Of a stretch of DNA of 64,000 nt, positions 9,234 through 16,868 are shown piece by piece; within the stretch, counting starts at the first letter, position 1, and each line of letters starts with the position of its first letter. Both the position numbers and the translations under genes were made by a program. Under the pieces are notes generated by a model. That model saw only the letters and a program-made list of their open reading frames with translations, made no database searches and was not told the DNA's origin. The stretch spans positions 1 through 64,000 of the forward strand of contig NZ_PGVH01000001.1 of assembly GCF_004168585.1 (NCBI RefSeq). Reading direction: 5' to 3'. This stretch comes from Shewanella sp. OPT22. Lineage in GTDB: Bacteria > Pseudomonadota > Gammaproteobacteria > Enterobacterales > Shewanellaceae.

Positions 9234-10247
9234 ATGAGTAATACAGCCGATATAACGGTATTAGGGGCGGGCTCTTATGGCACCGCCCTTGCTATTTCTT
9301 TAGCCCGTGGTGGACACAAAACCATGTTGTGGGGGCATGAGCCTCAACACATGGAAACCTTACAATCTGAGCGTTGTAATCATCAATTTCTACCCGGCAT
9401 CGATTTTCCTGAATCCTTAATCATTGAGTCAAACTTACAGACCGCACTGGCTGCCAGTCGCAATGTCTTAGTGGTCGTTCCAAGCCACGTGTTTGGTTTA
9501 GTGCTCAAGCAAGCCAAACCTTTATTGCGTGACGATGCTCGCATCGTTTGGGCTACCAAAGGTTTAGAGCCTGAAACAGGACGTCTGCTCAAAGATGTTG
9601 CAGAAGACATTTTAGGCAAAGATATCCCGCTAGCGGTGCTTTCAGGACCAACGTTTGCTAAAGAGCTTGCGGCAGGTATGCCGACAGCCATTTCAGTTGC
9701 TGGCCAATGTGATGAATTCGTCAATGAATTGGTTGATTTACTGCATTGTCCATCACGTTTGCGCGTTTACGCTAATCCAGACTTCATTGGTCTGCAATTA
9801 GGCGGAGCCGTTAAAAACGTCATCGCCATTGGCGCTGGCATGTCTGATGGCATTGGTTTTGGTGCAAATGCACGTACGGCATTGATCACCCGTGGCATGG
9901 TCGAACTTACTCGTTTAGGCGAAGCCATTGGCGCTCAACCGACAACGTTTATGGGCATGGCAGGCTTGGGCGATTTAGTCTTAACGTGTACCGATAACCA
10001 ATCGCGTAATCGTCGTTTTGGCTTGGCTTTAGGTCAAGGTAAAGACGTTGATCAAGCGCAGGTTGAAATTGGTCAAGTGGTTGAAGGTTATCGCAACACC
10101 AAAGAAGTGTTTACCCTTGCGAAACGCTTAGGCGTTGAAATGCCAATCACCGAGCAGCTTTATCAGGTGCTATACCAAGGTAAATCGGCAATGGAAGCAG
10201 CAAAAGAGTTATTAGGTCGAGATCGCAAAGCGGAAACGCTGAAGTAG
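9234..10247 (+). CDS. gpsA: NAD(P)H-dependent glycerol-3-phosphate dehydrogenase
   Basis: The enzyme reduces dihydroxyacetone phosphate to sn-glycerol 3-phosphate, supplying the backbone of phospholipids. The 337-aa protein starts with the Rossmann motif [12 protein letters not shown] (9-20), followed by [17 protein letters not shown], the catalytic-domain [17 protein letters not shown] with the active Lys, and the substrate-binding [10 protein letters not shown] and NRRFG. It starts 5 bp after secB and is closed by a terminator at 10271-10297. Confidence 0.98.
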   Translation: MSNTADITVLGAGSYGTALAISLARGGHKTMLWGHEPQHMETLQSERCNHQFLPGIDFPESLIIESNLQTALAASRNVLVVVPSHVFGLVLKQAKPLLRDDARIVWATKGLEPETGRLLKDVAEDILGKDIPLAVLSGPTFAKELAAGMPTAISVAGQCDEFVNELVDLLHCPSRLRVYANPDFIGLQLGGAVKNVIAIGAGMSDGIGFGANARTALITRGMVELTRLGEAIGAQPTTFMGMAGLGDLVLTCTDNQSRNRRFGLALGQGKDVDQAQVEIGQVVEGYRNTKEVFTLAKRLGVEMPITEQLYQVLYQGKSAMEAAKELLGRDRKAETLK

Positions 10248-10270
10248 TTTCGGATAATACACTGCAATGA

Positions 10271-10297
10271 AAAGGTGCTAAAATAGCGCCTTTTTTT
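10271..10297 (+). terminator. Rho-independent terminator after secB-gpsA
   Basis: AAAGGTGCT (10271-10279) pairs with AGCGCCTTT (one G-U) over a 5-nt loop and runs into seven T. A second hairpin follows at once, TATGCCTA/TAGGCATA (10297-10304 / 10310-10317), and may add to termination or sit in the yhiN leader. Confidence 0.88.
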
Positions 10298-10342
10298 ATG
10301 CCTACTGTTTAGGCATAAGCGTGAAAGGTTAAGAGGTGTTAA

Positions 10343-11524
10343 GTGCAAAAATACGATGTGATCATTATTGGTGCGGGTGCCGCAGGCTTAATGTGTGCTG
10401 CAACAGCAGGTTATCGAGGTCGCAACGTATTGTTACTGGATCACGCCAAGCAAGCGGGTAAGAAAATTCTGATCAGTGGCGGTGGCCGTTGTAACTTCAC
10501 CAACCGTAAAGTCGAGCCCAGCAACTTTTTATGTGCCAACCCGCATTTTGTTAAATCAGCCTTAGCACGCTATCCGTCACAGCAATTTATTGAGTTAGTG
10601 GAACGTCACGGCGTTGAATATCATGAGCGCGATCATGGTCAGTTATTCTGTAATGACTCGGCAAAAGACATCGTCAAAATTTTAATGACCGAATGTGATT
10701 GGGCTGGCTCAAAAGTTCAGTTGCGCACAGAGATCTTAGCGGTCACTAAAAAAGATGACGCTTTTGAAGTGTCGACCTCCAATGGCGATTTCAGTTGTGA
10801 AAGCGTGGTCATCGCAACGGGTGGTCTATCCATGCCTAAGCTGGGTGCAACACCTTTTGGCTACAAAATTGCGGAACAATTTGGGTTAACGGTATTACCG
10901 ACTCGTGCAGGCTTAGTCCCATTTACATGGCACAGCGATGCAAAACAGAAGTTTGAGCCGTTATCGGGGATTGCAGTGCCGAGCACCATTACCGCACAAG
11001 ATGGCACCCAATTCAGTGAAGCCTTACTGTTCACCCATCGAGGCTTATCAGGCCCTGCCATTTTACAAATCTCCAATTACTGGCAACCGGGCGAAGCAAT
11101 CGACATTAATTTGCTGCCAAACCAAGATCTTGCTGAGTTGCTTGAAAAACAATTACAGCAAACGCCAAAACAAAGCCTGAAAAATGCGTTAGCGCAATGG
11201 TTACCAAAACGATTACTAGAAGCCTTGTTTGACGAAACGCTTTTGGCAAAATCGCTTAACCAACTGATTCACGCAGAGCGTGAACAAATTTGCCAGCAAG
11301 TTCATCATTGGACAATACTGATGAACAATACAGAAGGTTATCGCACCGCAGAAGTGACTTTGGGCGGAGTTGATACCGACGAGCTGTCGTCTAAAACCTT
11401 TGAGTCTAAGAAAGTTCCCGGGCTGTATTTTATCGGTGAAGTGATTGATGTAACAGGGCATTTAGGCGGGTTTAACTTCTCATTCGCGTGGAGCGCTGGC
11501 GTGGCGTGCGGTCAAGCTTGTTAG
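10343..11524 (+). CDS. BaiN/RdsA-family flavoprotein (YhiN-like)
   Basis: The 393-aa FAD-dependent oxidoreductase is of the HI0933/YhiN type. The N-terminal dinucleotide fold DVIIIGAGAAGLMCA (4-18) is followed by GKKILISGGGRCNFTN, typical of this family, then VVIATGGLSMPKLGATPFGY. The C-terminal second FAD contact is GLYFIGEVIDVTGHLGGFNF. The physiological reaction of the E. coli homologue is not settled. The start is a GTG with AAGAGG six bases upstream. It is monocistronic after the gpsA terminator and abuts the cassette element at 11.5 kb. Confidence 0.92.
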   Translation: MQKYDVIIIGAGAAGLMCAATAGYRGRNVLLLDHAKQAGKKILISGGGRCNFTNRKVEPSNFLCANPHFVKSALARYPSQQFIELVERHGVEYHERDHGQLFCNDSAKDIVKILMTECDWAGSKVQLRTEILAVTKKDDAFEVSTSNGDFSCESVVIATGGLSMPKLGATPFGYKIAEQFGLTVLPTRAGLVPFTWHSDAKQKFEPLSGIAVPSTITAQDGTQFSEALLFTHRGLSGPAILQISNYWQPGEAIDINLLPNQDLAELLEKQLQQTPKQSLKNALAQWLPKRLLEALFDETLLAKSLNQLIHAEREQICQQVHHWTILMNNTEGYRTAEVTLGGVDTDELSSKTFESKKVPGLYFIGEVIDVTGHLGGFNFSFAWSAGVACGQAC

Positions 11525-11530
11525 TTTAGT

Positions 11531-11546
11531 TTTTAATATTGAAAAT
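11531..11546 (+). repeat. Left copy of the 16-bp repeat flanking the cassette pair
   Basis: TTTTAATATTGAAAAT here matches TTTTAATACTGAAAAT at 13695-13710 in the same orientation, with one mismatch. The two copies lie just outside the two-cassette segment, one on each side. They may mark a duplicated target or recombination boundary. The sequence is AT-rich, so chance cannot be excluded. Confidence 0.5.
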
Positions 11547-11638
11547 CATAATGCCTCGTTAAGAGGCACTAAAATGGTTGGCTATACTTTGCGGCGAAGG
11601 GACGAAGCCCCAGAGCGAACTGGAAAAATTTGTTAGAA
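11547..11638 (-). repeat. attC-like recombination site of the DUF4062 cassette (degenerate)
   Basis: Read on the minus strand the site begins with TTCTAAC (11638-11632), which fits the integron core-site form YYYAAC and is the exact complement of GTTAGAA at the other end of the cassette (12711-12705). The DUF4062 stop codon TAA lies inside it, as is usual in cassettes. The far half holds AGCCAACCA.TTTTAG, shared with the other attC at 12705-12807. The far core reads GGCATTATG instead of GGCGTTRRR, so the crossover G-TT is lost and this end may be inactive. Confidence 0.6.
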
Positions 11639-12688
11639 GGGAATTGAATCGTACTTTGACATTACCTTCTTTTTTGACTCTTCTGATAGCTTAAGAAAAG
11701 CAGAATAACTTTTTTCAAATTTTTCTCGGCTTCTTATTTCACTACTATTTAATTCACCTTCAATATCTGAAATGGTATATGGCTGTTTACTGGTGTTAAA
11801 AACTAATAAACTAGTATATCTACCATCTGGAGAAATGACTTCGTCAAGAAGCTCAAAACCATCAATTTTAAGAAGAAAATCCCACCATTTCTCAGGCGTT
11901 TTAACGGTAAGTTCATCTAACATGTCAAAAGGAACAAAATGAGAATCATCTATTGATTTAACAACTAACTCAAAAAATATTGTTGCCTCACTTTCAGCAT
12001 CAATTACAGATATTGAATCGTTCGCACCGACTTCATCTACTTGGCGATATATACCTTTGATTAACTCTTCAATTTTTTTAGATGCTACGGATAAGTTTGC
12101 CACAGAGTCGTTGGTCGATTTTAGTTGATTTGACACACTTCGTTGAGATAGAAAATCGAAGAACATACCCGCCCATTGCTTTCTCAAACTATCATGCAGA
12201 TCCCTTGCGAATTTGAAACTAAAAAAGCCATTATTTACGGAAGGGCTTCTTACTTGGTCAATGAAATTAAAAATGCTTTCGGCATAGTTTTGTTTTTCCA
12301 TCGATGGATATTCAATATTAGCTGCAAACTTTTTACCTTTATTTTTCTGATAAACATGGTGGTCTGCTAGTACATCTTCTTTTACAAATGAAAATATAGG
12401 TATGTTGCCTTCTTTTGCTGCAACATATTCGGCATTAGTAATTGATTTAGAAGGGTCAACTTTATACTTACCACCAAATCTACCGCCAATAATTAAAATG
12501 AATAACTGACAATTTGAGATCTCATTTACACAACTCTCATGTGTATGTAAGTCGGGATGATAAAAAACATCACCTCTATCACTCATTACAACTTCAAATC
12601 CAAAGCTCTCACAAAAAGAAGTTAAGCTATCCCTTACTTCAGCTAAATCAAAACATGTTGAACTTATAAATACTCTAGGTGATGCCAA
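11633..12688 (-). CDS. DUF4062 domain protein on an integron-type cassette
   Basis: The 351-aa protein opens with a DUF4062 domain (RVFISSTCFDLAEVRDSL at 5-22; later LFILIIGGRFGG and ITNAEYVAA). In other proteins this TIR/Rossmann-like domain often precedes NACHT or AAA NTPase modules. Here no Walker motif follows. The remainder (about 170-351) is helical and unrecognised. The start is TTG with AAAGGAGA about seven bases before it. The gene fills its cassette almost end to end: its start lies 17 bp from the upstream core site and its stop is inside the downstream one. Function is unknown; a defence or stress role is inferred from family and cassette context. Confidence 0.83.
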   Translation of the reverse strand: MASPRVFISSTCFDLAEVRDSLTSFCESFGFEVVMSDRGDVFYHPDLHTHESCVNEISNCQLFILIIGGRFGGKYKVDPSKSITNAEYVAAKEGNIPIFSFVKEDVLADHHVYQKNKGKKFAANIEYPSMEKQNYAESIFNFIDQVRSPSVNNGFFSFKFARDLHDSLRKQWAGMFFDFLSQRSVSNQLKSTNDSVANLSVASKKIEELIKGIYRQVDEVGANDSISVIDAESEATIFFELVVKSIDDSHFVPFDMLDELTVKTPEKWWDFLLKIDGFELLDEVISPDGRYTSLLVFNTSKQPYTISDIEGELNSSEIRSREKFEKSYSAFLKLSEESKKKVMSKYDSIPF

Positions 12689-12704
12689 TGAAACTCTCCT
12701 TTCC

Positions 12705-12807
12705 TTCTAACGCCTACAATAACAGGCTAAAAGTGGTTGGCTAAAATTTAGGTACGAAGTGACTAAAGCCAACCAGTTTTAGTCCTTGTTGATTTGCCTT
12801 GTTAAGT
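12705..12807 (-). repeat. attC (59-base-element-like) site of the TIR cassette
   Basis: On the minus strand the site runs from ACTTAAC (12807-12801, form RYYYAAC) to GGCGTTAGAA (ending 12705, form GTTRRR). The interior is an imperfect palindrome: AACAAGGACTAAAACTGGTT with GGCTTTAG faces CTAAAATTTTAGCCAACC with CTTTTAGCCTGTT, with unpaired bases in one arm as attC sites need. ACTTAAC is the exact complement of GTTAAGT at the start of the TIR cassette (13693-13687), which is what circularised cassettes predict. No intI gene is in the window. Confidence 0.8.
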
Positions 12808-12812
12808 GCCTT

Positions 12813-13658
12813 TTATATGACCTTGTTCATATCTACATCGTAACCTGCTTTTCTTAACTCTTTAGCTAGGCTAATTTTCCATGCACCATGATCATCAAGA
12901 TTTACATAGACAACGCCACTTATATCATTTGGTGTTTCAACTTCACCTTTTACAAGTGCGCAAACATTTCCACGTTTTAGCTTACCGATAAGGTAACCAT
13001 GTTCGAATACTACATTTTGCCTTGCTCTTGGAGATAAAGTGAAATTCTCTTCATCCTTACTTCCGATATCGCATGGTGTATATAAAACAACACCAAAACT
13101 TACATTTGAATAATTCTCGATCTTTTCAATTATGGTTGCGCCACCACTTGCTTGTTCATGAAGAATGATTGGTTCGAAACCAAGATCTTTGATATAGCTA
13201 GAAACTTCCAATTTGGCTAAATTGTCTTGACCGTGCACAACGAAAACTTTTTTATTATCAATTTTTTCCATGTTTTTCTCGTTGCTTTTTGAGTTTTCTT
13301 TTTGGGGTACACCAGCTCTTGCTTGTTTAAAAACAACCTTGGTTATGTCATTTGTATACTTATCGTATTGAATAGCATCTTCCTTGCTAATAAACATTAT
13401 TATACCGGGAGATAAGCTATCGTTTGCCATCTTTGAAAGGGTAGAACTATCTTTATCACTTTCTCGGACTACAACTCTTGTTATTTGATCTGCGGAAAGA
13501 AAGTAACCATTAAATTGAAATTCTTGCTTGTTAATATATGGTGATATAACTTCATTAATAACAGTTTCTTTTTCAGTGAAATCCAGTTCAAAAACTTCTT
13601 TGTTTTTCTTACCTCTTGCAGCTTGTTCTTTCGTTTCCACTAGAACATGATAATACAT
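12813..13658 (-). CDS. TIR-like (PF10137-type) predicted nucleotide-binding protein on a cassette
   Basis: The protein has 281 residues from ATG 13658, chosen because AGGAGT lies five bases upstream; the frame extends to 13688. The C-terminal half is the TIR-like domain first named predicted nucleotide-binding and later found in Pycsar/CBASS effectors: KKVFVVHGQDN (137-146), SGGATIIEKIENYS with candidate catalytic Glu178, VVLYTPCDIG and RARQNVVFEHGYLIGKL. Relatives cleave NAD+. The N-terminal 115 residues form an unrecognised domain (FQFNGYFLSADQI, GIIMFISKEDAIQY). No nucleotide cyclase is nearby, so this is not a standard Pycsar or CBASS unit. It is bounded by matching core sites and so is a mobile cassette gene. 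Confidence 0.87.
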   Translation of the reverse strand: MYYHVLVETKEQAARGKKNKEVFELDFTEKETVINEVISPYINKQEFQFNGYFLSADQITRVVVRESDKDSSTLSKMANDSLSPGIIMFISKEDAIQYDKYTNDITKVVFKQARAGVPQKENSKSNEKNMEKIDNKKVFVVHGQDNLAKLEVSSYIKDLGFEPIILHEQASGGATIIEKIENYSNVSFGVVLYTPCDIGSKDEENFTLSPRARQNVVFEHGYLIGKLKRGNVCALVKGEVETPNDISGVVYVNLDDHGAWKISLAKELRKAGYDVDMNKVI

Positions 13659-13694
13659 CTTTACTCCTTCCCAGATGTTTGGGGGCACTTAACA

Positions 13695-13710
13695 TTTTAA
13701 TACTGAAAAT
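13695..13710 (+). repeat. Right copy of the 16-bp repeat flanking the cassette pair
   Basis: TTTTAATACTGAAAAT lies two bases beyond the ACTTAAC core site (13687-13693) that begins the TIR cassette. It matches 11531-11546 with one mismatch and the same orientation. No attC-like palindrome is visible beyond it, so the cassettes may have entered at a non-integron site. Confidence 0.5.
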
Positions 13711-13873
13711 TCTCATTTACCCAGTGATTGATCAAGGTAAGCTATGCGAGCAACAGTATGTTTTTTAATATAAAAGTGATGTTATCGTAAATGCGAAACT
13801 CAGGCAAAATGAAAGGTCTAACTATCCTTCAATACTTTGATGTGAGTTAGGTTTTTTTAGATTAAAGAGTTAG

Positions 13874-14072
13874 TAACCTGAACTCGGGATAAGCAAACCT
13901 CATCAGCATCTCTATTTCTGCTCATTTCTGCGTTTTGAGTGCTCACAATAGCTGGCTATTGCAGCACACTCATGCCTTGAACTGAACAAAACTAGAGACG
14001 CTGTTGATCGATATGGCAAACTATTGATAATTTTAAATGCGTTAATGATTTCATTATCCCGAGTTCAGGTTA
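13874..14072. mobile_element. Non-coding MITE, 199 bp, 19-bp terminal inverted repeats
   Basis: TAACCTGAACTCGGGATAA (13874-13892) and its exact reverse complement (14054-14072) bound a segment without a plausible ORF. Inside, CAGCATCTCTAT is partly mirrored by TAGAGACGCTG, and a central hairpin pairs CAATAGC with GCTATTG inside GAGTG.../...CACTC arms, so the whole element can fold on itself. The ends read TA-ACC...GGT-TA, which would fit a TA target duplication as made by IS630/mariner-type transposases. No transposase is present, so it would need one in trans. It lies between the TIR cassette and the broken GNAT gene. Confidence 0.8.
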
Positions 14073-14117
14073 AGTACTAAAAATCACCGATTGAAGTTAA
14101 TACTGTTGATGGTTCCG

Positions 14118-14563
14118 CTAAAGCTGAAGTTCCATATCCACTCGATGCATATTGGGGCCCCAGCCGTTTGGGGTTTCACTCACAATTATCGCCCCAAATT
14201 TAGCAAAAAATGGCGCAGATAAATGGCTGGCTGCAATTTTGATATGATGTAATTGATGATGATTTGCCAAGGTAATGGCTGGCGTCATAAACCGTGAACC
14301 GAGTCCTAGCCCTTGAGCATCAGGGGAGATCATTATCCAGTTAATGGATTTATACAAAGATGCTTCACCCATTAACCCAAATGCACCAATGATGTCTCCG
14401 CCAGATACACACACTTCATAACCCGCAAGGTTGGAATCTAGAAAATCCGCATAATCAGAGCGTTCATTTTCTGCAAAAACGCAGGGCAATTGCCATCAAA
14501 AAGTGTAAGACAAGCCGCTTTGTCTTGTATTTGGTAATGGCGAAACTGTACATCAGGGATCAA
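14118..14563 (-). pseudogene. GNAT acetyltransferase broken by a -1 frameshift
   Basis: Two frames together encode one GNAT protein. The first (from TTG 14563, with GAGGAAA upstream) reads VQFRHYQIQDKAACLTLFDG NCPAF. The second continues FAENERSDYADFLD...VCVSGGDIIGAFGL...SPDAQGLGLGSRFM, with the acetyl-CoA loop QGLGLG. They are joined at A5 (14475-14479, T5 on the coding strand). One more base there would restore NCPAFFAENER. The second frame alone is open only from a TTG at 14489 and lacks the first strand and helix. Either the gene is inactivated in a homopolymer or this is a sequencing error. Confidence 0.78.
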
Positions 14564-14616
14564 GGGGTTTCCTCGTATGCAAGGTGTTGACGGTTTGTGC
14601 TTAAAGCCGCTAACGT

Positions 14617-14778
14617 CTAATCGGACGAATCACCTTGATTTGGCGGACTTGACGCTTCAACAGAGCGTTTAAAGTCTTCAAACTCCATCTTTAATTGAGC
14701 GACATCATTTTTCGCTTTGGTGGCAAAAGATAAACCAGCTAAACCAAAAACAAATCCTATGATTGCCATCGCTTCCAT
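14617..14778 (-). CDS. Small single-pass membrane protein, 53 aa
   Basis: The ATG at 14778 is preceded by AAGGAG at the right distance, so it is preferred over the frame opening at 14805. Residues 3-20 (AMAIIGFVFGLAGLSFAT) form one membrane helix. The rest is a polar tail (KNDVAQLKMEFEDFKRSVE, heptad-like) ending in acidic residues. It resembles other short anchor-plus-coil proteins, but I know no named family. Confidence 0.68.
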   Translation of the reverse strand: MEAMAIIGFVFGLAGLSFATKAKNDVAQLKMEFEDFKRSVEASSPPNQGDSSD

Positions 14779-14906
14779 ATTGCTCTCCTTGTGAATCGTT
14801 ATCACTTTAGTTTTGTGCTTACCATTTATCCTACATAACTTTTGGGATACTCACAAAGAGAAGGCCGACTTTATTTATCGGCCTTTTCAGAGGTTTGATG
14901 GGTAAT

Positions 14907-15242
14907 TTACACGGCTTGTTTCAGCATTTCTGCAATGGGCAGTGCGCTGATTTGCTCTAGCGACTTCAATTTAACGTGGCGCATGTTTTTACCTGTGCCT
15001 TCTAAGTGTTCCGCGCCAACGGTTATTTTGTCGAAATTAAAAAAGCCTAAGTTTACATGAGCCTTGTTGGGCTGTAGATAGAAGCAATCACCATTGACAC
15101 TATACACAGGGCGACTCCATTTAATGCTTTCGTTGACGTCTGGGGTTACCTCGAAAATGAGCGCTCTGAGTTCATCCATTATTTGCTGAATATTGTCGTT
15201 AGAAATATCCGCAATAAGCTGAGTAACGTCGTTATTTTTCAT
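14907..15242 (-). CDS. DUF1801 domain-containing protein
   Basis: The 111-aa protein has the DUF1801 (YdhG-like) fold: a helical N-terminus, then ESIKWSRPVYSVNGDCFYLQPNKAHVNLGFF with the family pattern of Trp and two aromatic strands, and a short helical C-terminus. No biochemical function is known for the family. It overlaps the upstream DUF4199 gene by ATGA, so the two are translationally coupled. Confidence 0.85.
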   Translation of the reverse strand: MKNNDVTQLIADISNDNIQQIMDELRALIFEVTPDVNESIKWSRPVYSVNGDCFYLQPNKAHVNLGFFNFDKITVGAEHLEGTGKNMRHVKLKSLEQISALPIAEMLKQAV

Positions 15243-15790
15243 TTTTTTACCCTTTTAGATTTGCTTAATAATGACAGTAACAGTGTATACGCCGCACCTG
15301 TGATTAAGTTGCCTGTAAAAGCAAACTTAGCTTGAAGGCTGGTGGAATAATACTTGGTTTGCTCTGCAAGCTTAGATTCTAACGCTTCGCCACTGACGCC
15401 GTTGTTTATCATGCTTTGTTTCATCGACGCTATCATGTCATGGGTATAACTTGGGTATATCACCTCGTAAAACAGGTACGTCAGTACAACCGAAACAAGT
15501 GCACAACTGATACTGACTAAGATCCCGCTTTTCATTTTATCGATGAACGTGACGACATCTTTGTGCTTTTGCAGTCCCTTTAGGCTGATAAATACGCCAA
15601 CAAGTAAGTAAAAGTACAAGCTAACAAACAGTACGGTGCCACCGACAACATGGTTATGGCTTTGAATCGCAGTGGGCCCTAATAATCCAAATGCGAGCAG
15701 TATTCCCATGGTAACAGAGCCCAGAATGGCGATGCATGTACCAATCATCACAGGCTGATAGGTGGTTGGTTTTTTTAGAAGTGAAAGCAT
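15239..15790 (-). CDS. DUF4199 family integral membrane protein
   Basis: The protein has 183 residues from ATG 15790, which has AAAGGAG eight bases upstream; another ATG at 15814 is less likely. Four membrane helices are visible (about residues 13-35, 47-68, 88-112 and 155-175). A soluble loop between helices 3 and 4 holds IASMKQSMINNGVSGEALESKL, the typical place of the DUF4199 loop. The LuxR-type regulator gene lies immediately upstream. Function unknown. Confidence 0.72.
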   Translation of the reverse strand: MLSLLKKPTTYQPVMIGTCIAILGSVTMGILLAFGLLGPTAIQSHNHVVGGTVLFVSLYFYLLVGVFISLKGLQKHKDVVTFIDKMKSGILVSISCALVSVVLTYLFYEVIYPSYTHDMIASMKQSMINNGVSGEALESKLAEQTKYYSTSLQAKFAFTGNLITGAAYTLLLSLLSKSKRVKK

Positions 15791-15870
15791 GTATTTCTCC
15801 TTTAATTCAGACAAATAAATTAGCGGTAAGCGACGTTGGATACTAGGTGGAGAAAGGGTGGATATTAACT

Positions 15871-16299
15871 TTATTCTTTAAATTCAGGCTGTTGTTTGGC
15901 GATGTTTTTCAGTTGTTGGCGGTTGCTGATGTTCAGTTTTTTATAGATATTGTTGATGTGCGTCTTAACCGTCGACAGTTCGATAAACATTTTTTGGGCG
16001 ATTTCTGTGTTTTTGTGGTTTGCGAGAATAAGCTCAACGACCGTGAGTTCTTTTTGCGTCAGTTGAGCAAATATATTGTCTTCAACCAGAGGTGTGTCGT
16101 CTTTTTCATGACGAGCTAGAAAGACACCAAGGCTCAACACTAACATGACAAACGGGATCAAGAGCAGTGAATTAATATAATTGACTTGTGCGATGCCGTA
16201 ATAACTTGAGAAGTGAAATACATTAAAAAAAATAGCAGAAAGAACGGTAAGAACCGATAACGTGATCACAATGGCGTTAGGGTGTTTCAGTTTGAACAT
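15871..16299 (-). CDS. Membrane-bound LuxR-type HTH transcriptional regulator
   Basis: The protein has 142 residues. Two membrane helices occupy about 8-30 and 42-64 (NAIVITLSVLTVLSAIFF; NSLLLIPFVMLVLSLGVFLA). A LuxR/GerE DNA-binding domain fills 78-138 (LTQKELTVVELILANHKNTE, then STVKTHINNIYKKLNISNR). There is no receiver or ligand domain, so any signal would have to come through the membrane or a partner. It directly precedes DUF4199 and DUF1801 on the same strand and may control them. Confidence 0.85.
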   Translation of the reverse strand: MFKLKHPNAIVITLSVLTVLSAIFFNVFHFSSYYGIAQVNYINSLLLIPFVMLVLSLGVFLARHEKDDTPLVEDNIFAQLTQKELTVVELILANHKNTEIAQKMFIELSTVKTHINNIYKKLNISNRQQLKNIAKQQPEFKE

Positions 16300-16367
16300 A
16301 AATCAGGTTATCGAACAAGTAGCATGGGTATTTTTGCTATTTTATACGATAACCTGACTTAACAGAA

Positions 16368-16868
16368 TTATTTTGGTCGATAGGCAAACTCAATGCGATT
16401 GCCGCTTGGCTCTCGAATCATCATATGAATCGTTGGGCCGCCATTGTTCGGCTCTGGTGCAAATTCAATCACGACGCCTTTGGTTCGTAAAAACATTTCA
16501 TGCAGTTGATGCAGATCTTCTAAAGAAGCCACCGTAAGCGCTAAATGATGCAAGCCGACATTGTGTTTGCGATCAAAGTTAACCGTTGGTTTATCGGTTT
16601 TGGTTTGCCATAAGGTTAAAAACAGTTTGCCGTCAGTAACGAAAGCCGATGGATAGTCAGGAAAACCACCGACTTTTTTCCAACCTAACGTATTCACAAA
16701 AAAATCTGTGCTGGCATCAAGGTTTTTTACGGTTAAGCCTAAGTGATTAAGACCTTGTGTCATCACTTTAGTGGCTTTCGCTGGAAACGAAGGTGTCATA
16801 GCAAAGGACTGCGAAACAGCAATGAATGAAATGGCTGCCATGAGCAGTGTAAGTTTGGGCTTCAACAT
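16368..16868 (-). CDS. Exported VOC (glyoxalase/dioxygenase-fold) family protein
   Basis: The 166-aa protein has a Sec signal peptide (1-23, LLMAAISFIAVSQSFA) and then one VOC unit: GLNHLGLTVKNLDASTDFF, FVTDGKLFLTLWQ, GLHHLALTVASLEDL and REPSGNRIEFAYRP. The candidate metal ligands His-Glu-His-Glu of the betaalphabetabetabeta modules are present (NHLGL, LHHLAL, NRIEF). Most VOC proteins are cytosolic, so the signal peptide is notable. The substrate cannot be told. The gene is divergent from the exported cupin gene. Confidence 0.85.
   Translation of the reverse strand: MLKPKLTLLMAAISFIAVSQSFAMTPSFPAKATKVMTQGLNHLGLTVKNLDASTDFFVNTLGWKKVGGFPDYPSAFVTDGKLFLTLWQTKTDKPTVNFDRKHNVGLHHLALTVASLEDLHQLHEMFLRTKGVVIEFAPEPNNGGPTIHMMIREPSGNRIEFAYRPK

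Noticed and set aside
11633-13658. CBASS or Pycsar operon
   Set aside because: The TIR-like effector is present but no CD-NTase or PycC cyclase lies nearby, and the two genes are on separate cassettes.
14118-14489. Intact short GNAT gene starting at TTG 14489
   Set aside because: The upstream frame encodes the missing GNAT N-terminus, so a frameshifted full-length gene explains the data better.
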